Shown: positions 17,813 through 27,071, counted from the stretch's first letter. The stretch is DNA of 64,000 nucleotides from Spirosomataceae bacterium TFI 002 (GCA_900230115.1 LT907983.1:1674001-1738000), one strand, 5' to 3'. Notes: generated by a model from the letters alone, not told the origin. A program made the numbers and translations.

Positions 17813-17843
17813 TTGTACGCTCTTCCTATAATCTCCACCTTTG
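17813..17843 (+). promoter_or_regulatory. Bacteroidota-type promoter for the purF-like gene
   Basis: TTG at 17813-17815, a 20-bp spacer and CACCTTTG at 17836-17843 fit -33/-7 with one mismatch in the -7 box. The start codon is 51 bp further on. A short inverted repeat (GGCTA/TAGCC, about 17860-17877) lies in the leader. Confidence 0.45.
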
Positions 17844-17894
17844 TACTTTAAAAACCATAGGCTAATTCACCTAGCCAATTGAACGTTTTTTATC

Positions 17895-19787
17895 ATGAGC
17901 GAAGCTATCAAGCACGAATGTGGAATCGCCTTAATTAGGCTCCGCAAACCTCTCCAATACTACATAGACAAATATGGTACGCCCCTTTATCCGGTAAATA
18001 AACTGTATGTCCTTATGGAGAAACAGTCTAACCGAGGACAAGATGGTGCCGGTGTTGCGAATGTGAAACTAGATGTCCCTGCTGGGTATCGTTTCTTTTC
18101 GAGATATAGGTCAATTGCCAATAGGCCAATAGTTGATATTTTTGGCAAAATCAATGAAAAGTACCGTGACGTAATCAAATCAAATCCTGAAATGATGCAA
18201 GATGCGGATTGGTTACAAAAAAATGTGGCATTTACCGGAGAAGTATGGCTTGGCCACCTTAGGTACGGTACACATGGTAAAAACGAAATTGAGAACTGTC
18301 ACCCTATGCTTCGCCAAAGCAACTGGAGAAGCCGTAACCTCGTGTGTGCAGGTAACTTCAATATGACCAATGCAGAAGAGCTTTTTCAAAAACTCGTAAA
18401 GCTTGGACAGCATCCTAAAGAAAAAGGTGATACCGTAACCGTAATGGAGAAAATCGGTCACTTTATGGACGAAGAGAACCAAAGAGTTTTTGAACGTTTC
18501 AAGGGAATCTACGAAAACCCCGCATTATCAGATATCATAGAAGACAATATGGACCTTCAAAGGGTCCTTCATAGAGCTTGTCGAGATTTTGATGGAGGAT
18601 ACGCAATGGCTGGAATCACTGGATACGGAGCATCATTTGTAGTAAGAGACCCCAACGGAATAAGACCAGCCTATTACTGGGCAGATGACGAGGTTGTGGT
18701 AGTTGCTTCTGAAAGACCAGCAGTTCGTGCAGCTTTTGGTTGCGAAATTGATGAAATCAAAGAAATCAGCCCTGGGAATGCGGTAATTATCGATAAGTAC
18801 GGTGAATTTGGCGAATACGAAGTTATGCCTGCAGCAGAACGAAAAGCATGTAGCTTCGAAAGAATCTACTTCTCTCGTGGTAGCGATTCTGAAATTTATA
18901 AGGAAAGAAAAGAATTAGGTAGGTTACTTGTGCCACAAGTAATGAAAGAAATCAACCATGATTTAGAAAATACCGTCTTTTCATATATCCCGAATACCGC
19001 TGAAGCAGCATTTTATGGCTTAATGGAAGGTGTAGAGGAATATTTGACAGACTGGAGAAAAGATCAAATCTTAAAAGACGATTTCGACCCAAAAAGATTA
19101 GATAAGATACTGAATTTTAAACCAAGGTTTGAAAAACTAGTATCTAAAGACGTAAAATTGAGGACTTTCATTACCAACGATAACGACCGAGGAGAAATGG
19201 TCGCTCAGGTGTATGAAATGACGCAAGGAGTCGTGAAGAAAAATGTAGATACAATTGTGATAGTTGACGACTCCATCGTTCGTGGAACTACCTTGGAAAA
19301 GAGTATCTTAAAACTGTTAGACTTACTACAGCCTAAAAAAATTGTTATAGTAAGCTCCGCTCCTCAAATCCGCTATCCCGATTGTTACGGTATTGATATG
19401 TCTAAGGTTAAGGAGTTTGTTGCTTTCAGAGCAATGTTAGCCTTATTGAAAGAAAGAGGACTTGAATACCTCAAAAGCGAAGTGAATGAAATTGCACAGC
19501 AGAAATATGCTGCAAATCAATCTCATGAAGAAAACTACGTGAAGAGACTATATGATGCATTCCCTTACGAGGATGTTTCCAAAAAAATTGCTGAAATAAT
19601 AACTCCAGAAAAACTGAATGCCGAAGTTGCGGTAATATACCAAACGGTAGAAAACCTCAATAAAGCTTGTCCGAAAAACTTGGGAGATTGGTATTTTACA
19701 GGTAACTACCCTACACCGGGTGGTAACATTGTTGTAAATAAAGCTTTTAGTAACTTTATGGAAGGTAAAATGGTAAGAGCTTATTAA
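17895..19787 (+). CDS. purF: Amidophosphoribosyltransferase-like protein (long form)
   Basis: 630 residues, longer than the typical 450-500 of PurF. The N-terminal class II amidotransferase domain has C9 in HECGIA, expected to become the catalytic N-terminal cysteine after removal of eight residues. SNRGQDGAG, LGHLRYGTHG and GNFNMTN are glutamine-site segments. The C-terminal phosphoribosyltransferase domain carries the PRPP loop IVDDSIVRGTT at about 456-466. The activity would be PRPP plus glutamine to 5-phosphoribosylamine, the first step of purine synthesis. No other pur genes are next to it. The extra length lies mostly in inserts between and after the domains. A paralogue with another role is possible. 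Confidence 0.82.
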   Translation: MSEAIKHECGIALIRLRKPLQYYIDKYGTPLYPVNKLYVLMEKQSNRGQDGAGVANVKLDVPAGYRFFSRYRSIANRPIVDIFGKINEKYRDVIKSNPEMMQDADWLQKNVAFTGEVWLGHLRYGTHGKNEIENCHPMLRQSNWRSRNLVCAGNFNMTNAEELFQKLVKLGQHPKEKGDTVTVMEKIGHFMDEENQRVFERFKGIYENPALSDIIEDNMDLQRVLHRACRDFDGGYAMAGITGYGASFVVRDPNGIRPAYYWADDEVVVVASERPAVRAAFGCEIDEIKEISPGNAVIIDKYGEFGEYEVMPAAERKACSFERIYFSRGSDSEIYKERKELGRLLVPQVMKEINHDLENTVFSYIPNTAEAAFYGLMEGVEEYLTDWRKDQILKDDFDPKRLDKILNFKPRFEKLVSKDVKLRTFITNDNDRGEMVAQVYEMTQGVVKKNVDTIVIVDDSIVRGTTLEKSILKLLDLLQPKKIVIVSSAPQIRYPDCYGIDMSKVKEFVAFRAMLALLKERGLEYLKSEVNEIAQQKYAANQSHEENYVKRLYDAFPYEDVSKKIAEIITPEKLNAEVAVIYQTVENLNKACPKNLGDWYFTGNYPTPGGNIVVNKAFSNFMEGKMVRAY

Positions 19788-19924
19788 GCCTTTACTTTTT
19801 TATTTTTACCTGGTAGAGAATAAATATTAGCTGCGACTTCTTTGAGTCCTATCATTTTCAAACAATCGTGAATACTAATTGTTGAACTCTCAACTATGTT
19901 TTTGACCTTCTTCTCTTTTTCCAT
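19784..19924 (-). CDS. Possible small protein (46 aa), unknown
   Basis: An ATG at 19924 opens a 46-codon frame ending at a TAA (19786-19784) that overlaps the purF stop. The product starts MEKEKKVKNIVESS, has an amphipathic middle (CLKMIGLKEVAANIYSLP) and a lysine-rich tail. It fills a gap otherwise empty of genes and is divergent from the next gene, with 14 bp between start codons. No family is recognised and no promoter is clear. It could be a real small gene, a remnant, or chance. Confidence 0.35.
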   Translation of the reverse strand: MEKEKKVKNIVESSTISIHDCLKMIGLKEVAANIYSLPGKNKKVKA

Positions 19925-19938
19925 GATAATAAATTCAA

Positions 19939-20712
19939 ATGATGAAGTACAACAAAATAACAGAGCTATTTAACATCAAACCAGCACTATCGCTAATTTT
20001 TATTCTACGGTTAGTTGTACTGGTTTTTATCAGCTCTACTAATGCTTTAAGCCAAAATGATGCTAAAAGTGCCGAACTCATTGAAAAGTGTGAAACAGCC
20101 ATGGGCGGGCAACAGGCTTATAACGCTGTCAAGCATCTGTCTTGGAATTTCTTTGGAGGGCGTACATTGTATTGGAATAAGCACAATGGCGACGTAAGAA
20201 TTGAAATACCAAAAGACAATAAAGTTTTGCTTTGGAATGCAAATACAAACCAAGGAAAAGCATCGATTGAAGGGCAAGAGATTACAGATAAAGAAGAACT
20301 TGCCAAAGCAATGGTTCAAGCTAAAGGTATTTGGATCAATGACTCCTACTGGCTTGTTATGCCCTTCAAACTGAATGACCCCGGTGTAAATCAAAAGTAT
20401 TTAGGTCAAAAAGAAACACTTAACGGAACAATGGCAGATGTCATTGAAATAACTTTTAACGAAGTTGGAAATACTCCTGACAACAAGTATCACATCTACT
20501 TTGACCCTACTTCTCACCTTGTAAATCAGTGGGACTTCTATCGTAATTTTTCGGACGAGAAAGCATCATTCGCTATGCCATGGCAAGATTACAAGCCATT
20601 TGGCAAAGTAATGCTATCAGGAGATAGAGGGGAAAGAAAATTAAGCGATATCAAGGTTTTTAAAAAATTACCCGATAGCGTTTATCAATCATTTGAAACA
20701 GTAAAAATTTAA
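19939..20712 (+). CDS. Secreted protein, LolA-fold-like, unknown
   Basis: 257 residues. A hydrophobic segment (about 17-37) followed by NALSQ looks like a signal peptide with an N-terminal extension, and a later start is possible. The mature part begins AELIEKCETAMGG and continues with alternating beta-strands and repeated W/Y positions. In my experience this pattern belongs to outer-membrane-lipoprotein-sorting-like (LolA/LolB fold) proteins of Bacteroidota. A role in binding a lipid in the periplasm is inference only. It is 5 bp upstream of hemH and probably cotranscribed with it. Confidence 0.65.
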   Translation: MMKYNKITELFNIKPALSLIFILRLVVLVFISSTNALSQNDAKSAELIEKCETAMGGQQAYNAVKHLSWNFFGGRTLYWNKHNGDVRIEIPKDNKVLLWNANTNQGKASIEGQEITDKEELAKAMVQAKGIWINDSYWLVMPFKLNDPGVNQKYLGQKETLNGTMADVIEITFNEVGNTPDNKYHIYFDPTSHLVNQWDFYRNFSDEKASFAMPWQDYKPFGKVMLSGDRGERKLSDIKVFKKLPDSVYQSFETVKI

Positions 20713-20717
20713 TTGCC

Positions 20718-21746
20718 TTGAGTTTAGATAAAAAAACAGGCGTACTCATCGTTAATTTGGGTACTCCCGATAGTCCAAGCGTTCCAGATGTAAGAAAATA
20801 CCTCCGCGAATTTCTTATGGACGAGAGAGTTATTGACTTTCCATTTATTCCAAGATGGATGCTCATCAATTTAATAATTGCCCCTTTTAGATCTCCTAAA
20901 TCGGCCAAAACTTACCAAGAATTGTGGACAGACGAAGGTTCACCTTTGAAAGTCTATAGCCTTAAAAACGAAAAACAGTTACAAGATGTGCTTGGTAGCC
21001 AATATTCCGTAAAACTAGGAATGAGGTACCAAAACCCTTCAATTAAAAGTAAAATGGAGGAGTTTAGGGCCGAAGGTGTCAGCAAAATTATAGTAATACC
21101 ATTATTTCCACAATATGCTTCAGCAACTACAGGCTCTGTTTACGACGAAATATGCCGAGTAGTACAAAGCTGGCTTACAGTTCCAGAAATCGTAATGGTC
21201 AACACATTTTGGGATCACCCAAAACTTATTGAAGGCTATGTAAACAATGCAAGAAAATGGATCGCTGAAAATGAATATCAGCATTTCTTATTTAGTTATC
21301 ACGGTATTCCTGCAAGACATATCCGCAAGGGAGACCATACTGGAAATACTTGTAAGTTTGGTTCGTGCTGTGAGCAACTTACCAAAGACAACCAGTTTTG
21401 TTACAGAGCCCAATGCTACGCAACAACGAGGCTTTTAGTAGCAAAACTTGGACTAAAAGAAGGGTCTTACACTACTTGTTTTCAATCAAGACTTGGCCGA
21501 GAAGTATGGCTTGAACCATATTCGGAAGACATGGCCCAAAACTTACCTAAGCAAGGAATTACTAAGGTTTTAGCCTTTTCGCCAGCTTTTGTTGCCGATT
21601 GCCTAGAAACCACATTGGAAGTAGGTGACGAATACAAGGAGCTTTTTGAAGAAAACGGAGGTCACCAATGGGACTTGGTTGAAAGTCTTAACGACTCTCC
21701 TATTTGGATCGAATTGTTAGAGGATTTAGTAAAACAAAGAAGCTAA
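20718..21746 (+). CDS. hemH: Ferrochelatase
   Basis: 342 residues starting at a TTG, which places the family start GVLIVNLGTPDSP at residue 8. SYHGIP around residue 194 contains the conserved catalytic histidine, and CLETTLE near 293-299 contains the conserved acidic residue of the metal-insertion site. CKFGSCCEQ and CFQSRLGREVWLEPY are typical bacterial segments. The enzyme inserts ferrous iron into protoporphyrin IX (or a coproporphyrin in the alternative pathway) at the membrane to make heme. The 5-bp gap to the upstream gene suggests an operon, and a TTG start fits coupled translation. It ends 1 bp from the stop of the convergent lipoprotein gene. Confidence 0.93.
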   Translation: MSLDKKTGVLIVNLGTPDSPSVPDVRKYLREFLMDERVIDFPFIPRWMLINLIIAPFRSPKSAKTYQELWTDEGSPLKVYSLKNEKQLQDVLGSQYSVKLGMRYQNPSIKSKMEEFRAEGVSKIIVIPLFPQYASATTGSVYDEICRVVQSWLTVPEIVMVNTFWDHPKLIEGYVNNARKWIAENEYQHFLFSYHGIPARHIRKGDHTGNTCKFGSCCEQLTKDNQFCYRAQCYATTRLLVAKLGLKEGSYTTCFQSRLGREVWLEPYSEDMAQNLPKQGITKVLAFSPAFVADCLETTLEVGDEYKELFEENGGHQWDLVESLNDSPIWIELLEDLVKQRS

Positions 21747-21747
21747 C

Positions 21748-22281
21748 CTACGGCTCAAATATAATCTGAAGGCCTGTGTCTATCTTGGTTCTTATCATTT
21801 TGATTTGAGCAGTAACATCATCAGTCTCCCACGTTGGTAATCCAGCGTGTTCCGATGGTTCGCCATACTTAGTGTTAAAGTATTGTGTAAAGGCTTGCAA
21901 TAACTGTTTACTAGACTCTTCACTGCTCATGTAAATGTCAATATTGATAGCCTTTAGTCGATCTTCTTTATCTCTAAAGTACAAGATATCAACAGTTTCC
22001 ATATTAGGAGTATCGAATGAATACCCAATGTGGGATTTAACATCCTCAAACTGCTCCAATACTTCACTTTCTTGAATTTTGCGAAGGTCATCTCCAAAGT
22101 CATACCCCCTAAAAACGCTCTCTTGATTACCGAGAATTTTATTAAATACTTTGGTGACGTTCTGAGGAATAACAACTTCCTCAACTGGTTTTAAAGCTGA
22201 AATTTCCAAGTTTTCTGATTCTTTTGGGTTAGAACAGGCTATTACAAATACCAAATATAAGATCGAATGTTTAATTTTCAT
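21748..22281 (-). CDS. Lipoprotein of unknown function
   Basis: 177 residues with a lipoprotein signal ending in VIACS (C16). The mature part is mixed alpha/beta, acidic in the first half, and ends in short strands. No family is recognised. It follows the Omp85-like gene after 32 bp on the same strand, so the two are probably cotranscribed. A periplasmic or outer-membrane partner of that barrel is conceivable but unsupported by any motif. Confidence 0.7.
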   Translation of the reverse strand: MKIKHSILYLVFVIACSNPKESENLEISALKPVEEVVIPQNVTKVFNKILGNQESVFRGYDFGDDLRKIQESEVLEQFEDVKSHIGYSFDTPNMETVDILYFRDKEDRLKAINIDIYMSSEESSKQLLQAFTQYFNTKYGEPSEHAGLPTWETDDVTAQIKMIRTKIDTGLQIIFEP

Positions 22282-22313
22282 ATTTTTTTGAAAGAAATAT
22301 ACAATTTGAAAAA

Positions 22314-23783
22314 CTACAATCCTCTTCGCACCGTGAAGAAAAACTTTGAACTGCCAAATTGGTTCACAGAGTAATTAATATCTAAAGCTGTGTTATAATA
22401 AGTTACTATATCCGCTCCAATACCACCGCCCCATAAGACCTTATTGCTCAGTGTGCTATTACTTAATTCGGGAAAAAAGTTTTGTACGTATCCCACGTCT
22501 CCGAAAAATTTCACAAATGTAGCAATGGGAATGGTATTGAATTGTTTTATCTTCAAAAACTTACTAAAATCAAATTGTTTCTCAAACACCTTCCACTTTA
22601 GGTTCGAAGTAATTAAACCATAATTTTGACCATCAATCACATTCAGTTGATATCCCCTCACGAGGTTATTTCTATATCCCAAACCTTGCACAAAGGGATA
22701 AAGTTGAAGTTTTGGGAATGATACTTTACCTCTGAATCCCAAATCAGCAAAAAAGGCATTTGAAAGCGGGATGTATTTCACGAATACAGTGTTAACATCT
22801 AACTGGTTTGCATCCTTAAATACCCCAAGTCCATATTTTGTAATACGAGCTTGAAAAACTTGACCTTTAAGCGGATATTGAAAGTTATCTCTTTTATCCA
22901 TCCTATATTCGTAACTAAGCGAAAAGTAATTTAAGTTCTTACCGTTATCGCCAAAATAGTTCGGATTTATATCTACAATAGAGTCGCTAATCGACATACC
23001 AGTTACACCCAAATAAACTTTATGGAAATGATACAAGGCATTTCTGAGGTTATACTCTACATATGCTCCCTTTCGCTCACGCATCCTTTTTTCAGTGTTA
23101 TAGAAATCGAGCTTATCATTCCAAGTTCTGTAAGCTAAGGTCTTTTGGGTAGAAAAAAACAAACCTCCCCTTAACCCCATTCTTTGCCTTTTGTCAATAT
23201 ACGGCCTGTTGTATGACATTTCAACATAAGGAATAAAACCTGCGTAAGCTTTTACCCTTAACTCGTCCCCATTGCCAGAAAGATTACTATGATTCATTTG
23301 AATTCCATAGGTTGTTCGTTTGAAATCCCTCTCTCTGTCGTACCACCACTCATTAAAACTACGATCGGCCAAGAAAAAAATGGGTAATGGTAAAAGGTAG
23401 AGCCTTTCTTTCACCACAATTTTGAGATCCAAAAACCCTTCATCAATACTTTTTTCTAACTCAACAGCATTGAATAAATTCAAATTGAAAATATTCTGAC
23501 GACTCCTTTCAACCGCCTTATCCATAAGAGCTTGCGGCATCTTTTCACCTAAAGAAACAGATAATTCTCTTAAAATGTAACTGTCTTTGGTACGCCCATT
23601 CCCTACAATCTGAACAGACCGAAGCTCCAACGTGTCAGAAACAAATTCATTCGCAAGCAAAGTGCCGCAACAGCTCAGCACCAATACAAAAATTAAAACT
23701 ACTTTATTGCTCACCAAATTTAGACTCCCTCTTTTAAAACTAATACGCAAGATACTCAATAAAGGTCTTTGTCTTTTAGACAA
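22314..23783 (-). CDS. Omp85-superfamily outer-membrane protein (BamA/TamA-like, one POTRA)
   Basis: 489 residues. An N-terminal basic stretch is followed by a signal peptide (core about 27-45, ending LLANE). A single POTRA-like domain follows, with LRSVQIVGNGRTKDSYILREL and the YNxxLFxxVE-like FNLNLFNAVE segment, then about 350 residues of amphipathic strands ending in FFTVRRGL, an aromatic-rich barrel end. The barrel has GLRGGLFFSTQ and YRMDKRDNFQYPLKG segments characteristic of bacterial surface antigen (D15) proteins. It is much shorter than BamA (five POTRAs), so it is more likely a TamA-like or FhaC-like accessory transporter. The first ATG may be too early, since later starts before the signal peptide are possible. 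Confidence 0.8.
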   Translation of the reverse strand: MSKRQRPLLSILRISFKRGSLNLVSNKVVLIFVLVLSCCGTLLANEFVSDTLELRSVQIVGNGRTKDSYILRELSVSLGEKMPQALMDKAVERSRQNIFNLNLFNAVELEKSIDEGFLDLKIVVKERLYLLPLPIFFLADRSFNEWWYDRERDFKRTTYGIQMNHSNLSGNGDELRVKAYAGFIPYVEMSYNRPYIDKRQRMGLRGGLFFSTQKTLAYRTWNDKLDFYNTEKRMRERKGAYVEYNLRNALYHFHKVYLGVTGMSISDSIVDINPNYFGDNGKNLNYFSLSYEYRMDKRDNFQYPLKGQVFQARITKYGLGVFKDANQLDVNTVFVKYIPLSNAFFADLGFRGKVSFPKLQLYPFVQGLGYRNNLVRGYQLNVIDGQNYGLITSNLKWKVFEKQFDFSKFLKIKQFNTIPIATFVKFFGDVGYVQNFFPELSNSTLSNKVLWGGGIGADIVTYYNTALDINYSVNQFGSSKFFFTVRRGL

Positions 23784-23787
23784 GCCC

Positions 23788-23816
23788 TTGAAAGATCACA
23801 ATAATATCTATATTTA
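23788..23816 (+). promoter_or_regulatory. Weak promoter candidate for the MFS transporter gene
   Basis: TTG at 23788-23790, an 18-bp spacer and TATATTTA at 23809-23816 resemble -33/-7. It overlaps the upstream in-frame ATG at 23816, which favours the ATG at 23843 as the real start. Confidence 0.3.
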
Positions 23817-23842
23817 TGCCAAAATACTCCAAACCTGAACCT

Positions 23843-25183
23843 ATGAACTTTATAACTAAGCCAAAATTATCATTTTGGCAGATTATCAACATGAACGTTG
23901 GATTCTTTGGAATTCAATATAGTTTCGGACTGCAACAAAATGCCGTCACCCCTATTTATGACATGCTGGGAGCCTCCCCAGACCAAATCCCACTACTTCA
24001 TTTAGCTGGCCCAGTTACAGGGCTCCTCGTACAACCTATAATAGGTGCCATGAGCGATAAAACTTGGCATCCAAAATGGGGGCGACGAAAGCCTTATTTC
24101 TTAGTAGGTGCACTCATGTGTAGCATTTGCTTGCTTATTTACCCTTTCAGTAGCTCTCTTTGGATGGCCGCTGGTTTGCTATGGGTACTTGATGCGGGGA
24201 ATAACACCGCTATGGAGCCATATAGAGCCTTTATCGCTGATAAACTTGATGACCAACAACAGCCAACTGGTTTTCAAGCTCAGAGTTTCTTTACGGGTTT
24301 TGGACAAACATTAGCAGCACTTTCACTATTCATTTTCCCACTAATCATCGTTGGAAAAACTGGCTCATTGCCAAATTGGGTTTATGCATCATTTTTCTTA
24401 GGTGCTGTATGTTCAATTGGTTCAATTCTCTGGAGTGTTAAAACTACACCCGAGATACCTCCTACGCCCGAAGAACTAGAAGAAATAAAAAATGCCGAAA
24501 AAGGGATTTTCGCCCCATTCAAAGAGATTTTCTCCGCTATTAAAGATATGCCAAGAGTAATGTGGCAATTAGCTCTAGTGTATCTATTCCAATGGTATGC
24601 CTTGTTTTGCTATTGGCAAAACTCCTCCAAAAGCGTTGCATTATCAGTATGGAATGCAACACCTACCTCAGAGCCGGAGTTATACGAAAAAGCTGTTAGT
24701 TGGTACGGGTTAGTAAGTACTTGGTACAATGTCGTAACATTCCTCACAGCATTTGGGCTTGCCTATTTAGCACGAAAATACAATCCAAAACTAGTACATA
24801 TAGTATGTCTCGTATTAGCAGGAGTTGGTTTTCTAGCTTTTCCACACATCGAAAACAAATACCTCCTCTTTGCCGCTATAACAGGTTTTGGAGTTGGGTG
24901 GGCAAGTATGATGGGAATCCCTTATCTATTTGTAGTTGGTGATATTCCAAAAGAAAGATATGGCGTTTATATGGGTATCATTAATATGATGATCGTAATC
25001 CCAATGATTATGCAGAGCTTATCTTTTGGTTATATTCTAAAGCATTTCTTAAATAATGACCCTCGACATGCCATTACATTTGCTGGCGTGTTATTACTCA
25101 TTGCTGCTGTGGCTACACTGTTTGTTAAACCAACTAAAAAACTAAAAGCTGATACCGTTGTTAACTTTTCTGGCGGGCACTAA
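23843..25183 (+). CDS. SLC45-type MFS sugar transporter
   Basis: 446 residues from the ATG at 23843 (an upstream ATG at 23816 adds nine residues). About twelve transmembrane helices are visible. The first, WQIINMNVGFFGIQYSFGLQQ, and the loop SDKTWHPKWGRRKPYF between helices 2 and 3 are signatures of the SLC45/GPH-like branch of the major facilitator family, which usually carries sucrose, maltose or glucosides with protons. AMEPYRAFIAD matches the following conserved helix. No glycoside hydrolase or sugar kinase is adjacent, so the substrate is unknown. The gene is single on this strand, divergent from the Omp85-like gene. Confidence 0.85.
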   Translation: MNFITKPKLSFWQIINMNVGFFGIQYSFGLQQNAVTPIYDMLGASPDQIPLLHLAGPVTGLLVQPIIGAMSDKTWHPKWGRRKPYFLVGALMCSICLLIYPFSSSLWMAAGLLWVLDAGNNTAMEPYRAFIADKLDDQQQPTGFQAQSFFTGFGQTLAALSLFIFPLIIVGKTGSLPNWVYASFFLGAVCSIGSILWSVKTTPEIPPTPEELEEIKNAEKGIFAPFKEIFSAIKDMPRVMWQLALVYLFQWYALFCYWQNSSKSVALSVWNATPTSEPELYEKAVSWYGLVSTWYNVVTFLTAFGLAYLARKYNPKLVHIVCLVLAGVGFLAFPHIENKYLLFAAITGFGVGWASMMGIPYLFVVGDIPKERYGVYMGIINMMIVIPMIMQSLSFGYILKHFLNNDPRHAITFAGVLLLIAAVATLFVKPTKKLKADTVVNFSGGH

Positions 25184-25288
25184 ATATTAAAACCGTAAAT
25201 GTTATAAACGCAAAGTCAACCGACTGAAAGTAAACATTTTGGCACAATTTGTGAATTCTTTACTCGTTAGGAATCAAACGTTGATGTT

Positions 25289-26149
25289 ATGAAGTCGCTT
25301 TTCACAACCGTTGTTATCGCCTTTTTCTTTAGTTCTTGCTTTCTCTCCAAACCAAAACAGGTGAGTGAGCTGGAAAATGCCATTTGTGGATTAGATAATG
25401 TTTCTAATTACCAAGCATACCTAAATCAGATAATTGACTTACAAAAAGCACATCCAGAAAAAGAAAAGAAACCCATTACTTTTGACGTAAAATTCAATGT
25501 AATTAGACCACTTGAAGGTACTTCGCTTACAGAAGAAGACTTTTCGCCCTTGTTGGCTTACATGAATGCTAGTTTTGAAGAAGCAAATATATCTTTCAAA
25601 AATTCTAACGAAACCCAATACATTTTTAGTGGTGCCCCTGTGGATGTCTTTTACCACAATCGAATTTTGGAAAGAGAAATTACGAGGAATAGCTACGACC
25701 CGAGTACGATAAATATTTACATTGTTGAAAATACAGATCAAGTAGTAGGTTTTACTCATTACCCCATTGAAAACTCGCAGCGACTATTTATTGCGAGAGA
25801 GAAGCTATTTGACCCTTCACTTATCCATGAATTAGGCCATTTCTTTGGGTTGTTACACACTTTTGAACAAAATGACAGACCAGCCGAAAAGAAATTAACC
25901 TGCGAAATTGATGGTGACAAAATATGCGACACGCCATTAGATGTTCCTGGAGGTGCAAGTTTTATCGAAAGCGACTGCTCACTCTTTGGCGACTATAAAG
26001 ATACAAACGGACATAGCTATAAGCCTGATTTAAACAACTTTATGTCCTATTATGGAAGTTGTCGCACTCGCTTTTCTCCTCAACAATTGGATAGGATGTA
26101 CTTCATTGCAAAAAATATCAAAAGCTTTCAGATGAGATCTAAGGTTTGA
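25289..26149 (+). CDS. Lipoprotein zinc metalloprotease, M43 (pappalysin/cytophagalysin)-like
   Basis: 286 residues with a lipoprotein signal ending at C17 (FFSSC). H180-E-L-G-H184-F-F-G187-L-L-H190 is the extended zinc motif HExxHxxGxxH of metzincins, and NNFMSYYGSC downstream supplies the Met-turn. Cysteines around CEIDGDKICDTP and SDCS fit the disulfide pattern of M43 proteases. It has no type IX C-terminal sorting domain, so it is expected to be a membrane-anchored protease facing the periplasm or surface. The substrate is unknown. Its stop lies just 3 bp before the promoter of the next operon. Confidence 0.85.
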   Translation: MKSLFTTVVIAFFFSSCFLSKPKQVSELENAICGLDNVSNYQAYLNQIIDLQKAHPEKEKKPITFDVKFNVIRPLEGTSLTEEDFSPLLAYMNASFEEANISFKNSNETQYIFSGAPVDVFYHNRILEREITRNSYDPSTINIYIVENTDQVVGFTHYPIENSQRLFIAREKLFDPSLIHELGHFFGLLHTFEQNDRPAEKKLTCEIDGDKICDTPLDVPGGASFIESDCSLFGDYKDTNGHSYKPDLNNFMSYYGSCRTRFSPQQLDRMYFIAKNIKSFQMRSKV

Positions 26150-26152
26150 TCG

Positions 26153-26183
26153 TTGTAAGCATCTTAAAAAATTCATACTTTTG
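26153..26183 (+). promoter_or_regulatory. Near-consensus promoter of the comA-to-rimO operon
   Basis: TTG at 26153-26155, a 20-bp spacer and TACTTTTG at 26176-26183 match the Bacteroidota -33/-7 consensus, with the -7 box perfect. The comA-like start codon is 39 bp downstream. No terminator is seen between any of the eight genes that follow. Confidence 0.65.
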
Positions 26184-26222
26184 CGGCGTTTTGAATGAAA
26201 CAAACCTTTAAACAAAGCTTTA

Positions 26223-27047
26223 ATGAATTATAACCTTTCGCTTATTCCCGAAAGAGTACAAAAACCAAGAGAATCTGGACTTACCATGGTAATGGACAAG
26301 GGTTCAAGTCTTCGCGAAACCGAAGATATTCTCTCTACTGCTGCGGACTATATTGATATTGTGAAATTTGGCTGGGCAACATCTTATGTTACCCCCAATA
26401 TCCAGGATAAAATAAAACTTTACCAAGACGCAGGTATACCTGTATATTTTGGTGGTACTCTATTTGAAGCATTCGTCGTTCGTAACCAATTTGAAGACTA
26501 CTTGCGAGTAATTGAAAAATTTGGTCTTGAACATGCCGAGGTTTCCGATGGCTCCATTACACTTCCTCATGATGTTAAATGCGATTACATTAAAAAACTT
26601 GCAAAACATGTAAATGTACTTTCTGAAGTCGGCTCAAAAGACGCTGAAAAGATTTTTGCTCCATACAAATGGATCGAAATGATGCAAGCAGAGCTAGATG
26701 CAGGAGCTTGGAAAGTTATTGGAGAAGCTCGTGAGGGTGGAAATATTGGTCTTTACAGAAGCAGTGGAGAGGTAAGACAAGGTCTTGTAGATGAAATTAT
26801 CAGAGCCATACCTGCCGAAAAAATTATTTGGGAAGCTCCTCAAAAGGGCCAACAAGTGTACTTCGTAAAACTAGTAGGAGCAAACGTGAACTTAGGAAAT
26901 ATTGCTCCCAACGAGCTTATTCCACTTGAAACTATCCGACTAGGTTTAAGAGGAGATACTTTTGCTACTTTCTTGCCAAATGACATCAAGCAAAAGTACA
27001 AATTAGGAAAATACTATCAAGACGACAGAATTACTCAAAATGACTAA
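26223..27047 (+). CDS. comA: Phosphosulfolactate synthase-like protein
   Basis: 274 residues along the whole ComA family length. RESGLTMVMDKG near the N terminus, DIVKFGWATSYV, PVYFGGTLFEAF, HAEVSDGSI, LSEVGSKD and EAREGGNIGLY are the conserved TIM-barrel segments of (2R)-phospho-3-sulfolactate synthase. That enzyme adds sulfite to phosphoenolpyruvate, the first step of coenzyme M synthesis in methanogens, and also makes sulfolactate in some bacteria. No comB or comC is next to it, so the end product here is unknown. It is the first gene of an eight-gene operon whose other members are not sulfur genes. Confidence 0.88.
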   Translation: MNYNLSLIPERVQKPRESGLTMVMDKGSSLRETEDILSTAADYIDIVKFGWATSYVTPNIQDKIKLYQDAGIPVYFGGTLFEAFVVRNQFEDYLRVIEKFGLEHAEVSDGSITLPHDVKCDYIKKLAKHVNVLSEVGSKDAEKIFAPYKWIEMMQAELDAGAWKVIGEAREGGNIGLYRSSGEVRQGLVDEIIRAIPAEKIIWEAPQKGQQVYFVKLVGANVNLGNIAPNELIPLETIRLGLRGDTFATFLPNDIKQKYKLGKYYQDDRITQND

Positions 27048-27071
27048 GGTTAAGTTAAACACACGTTAATA

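Noticed and set aside
17895-19787. PurF-like gene as glucosamine-fructose-6-phosphate aminotransferase or glutamate synthase domain
   Set aside because: The C-terminal PRPP loop IVDDSIVRGTT is that of phosphoribosyltransferases, and no SIS domain is seen.
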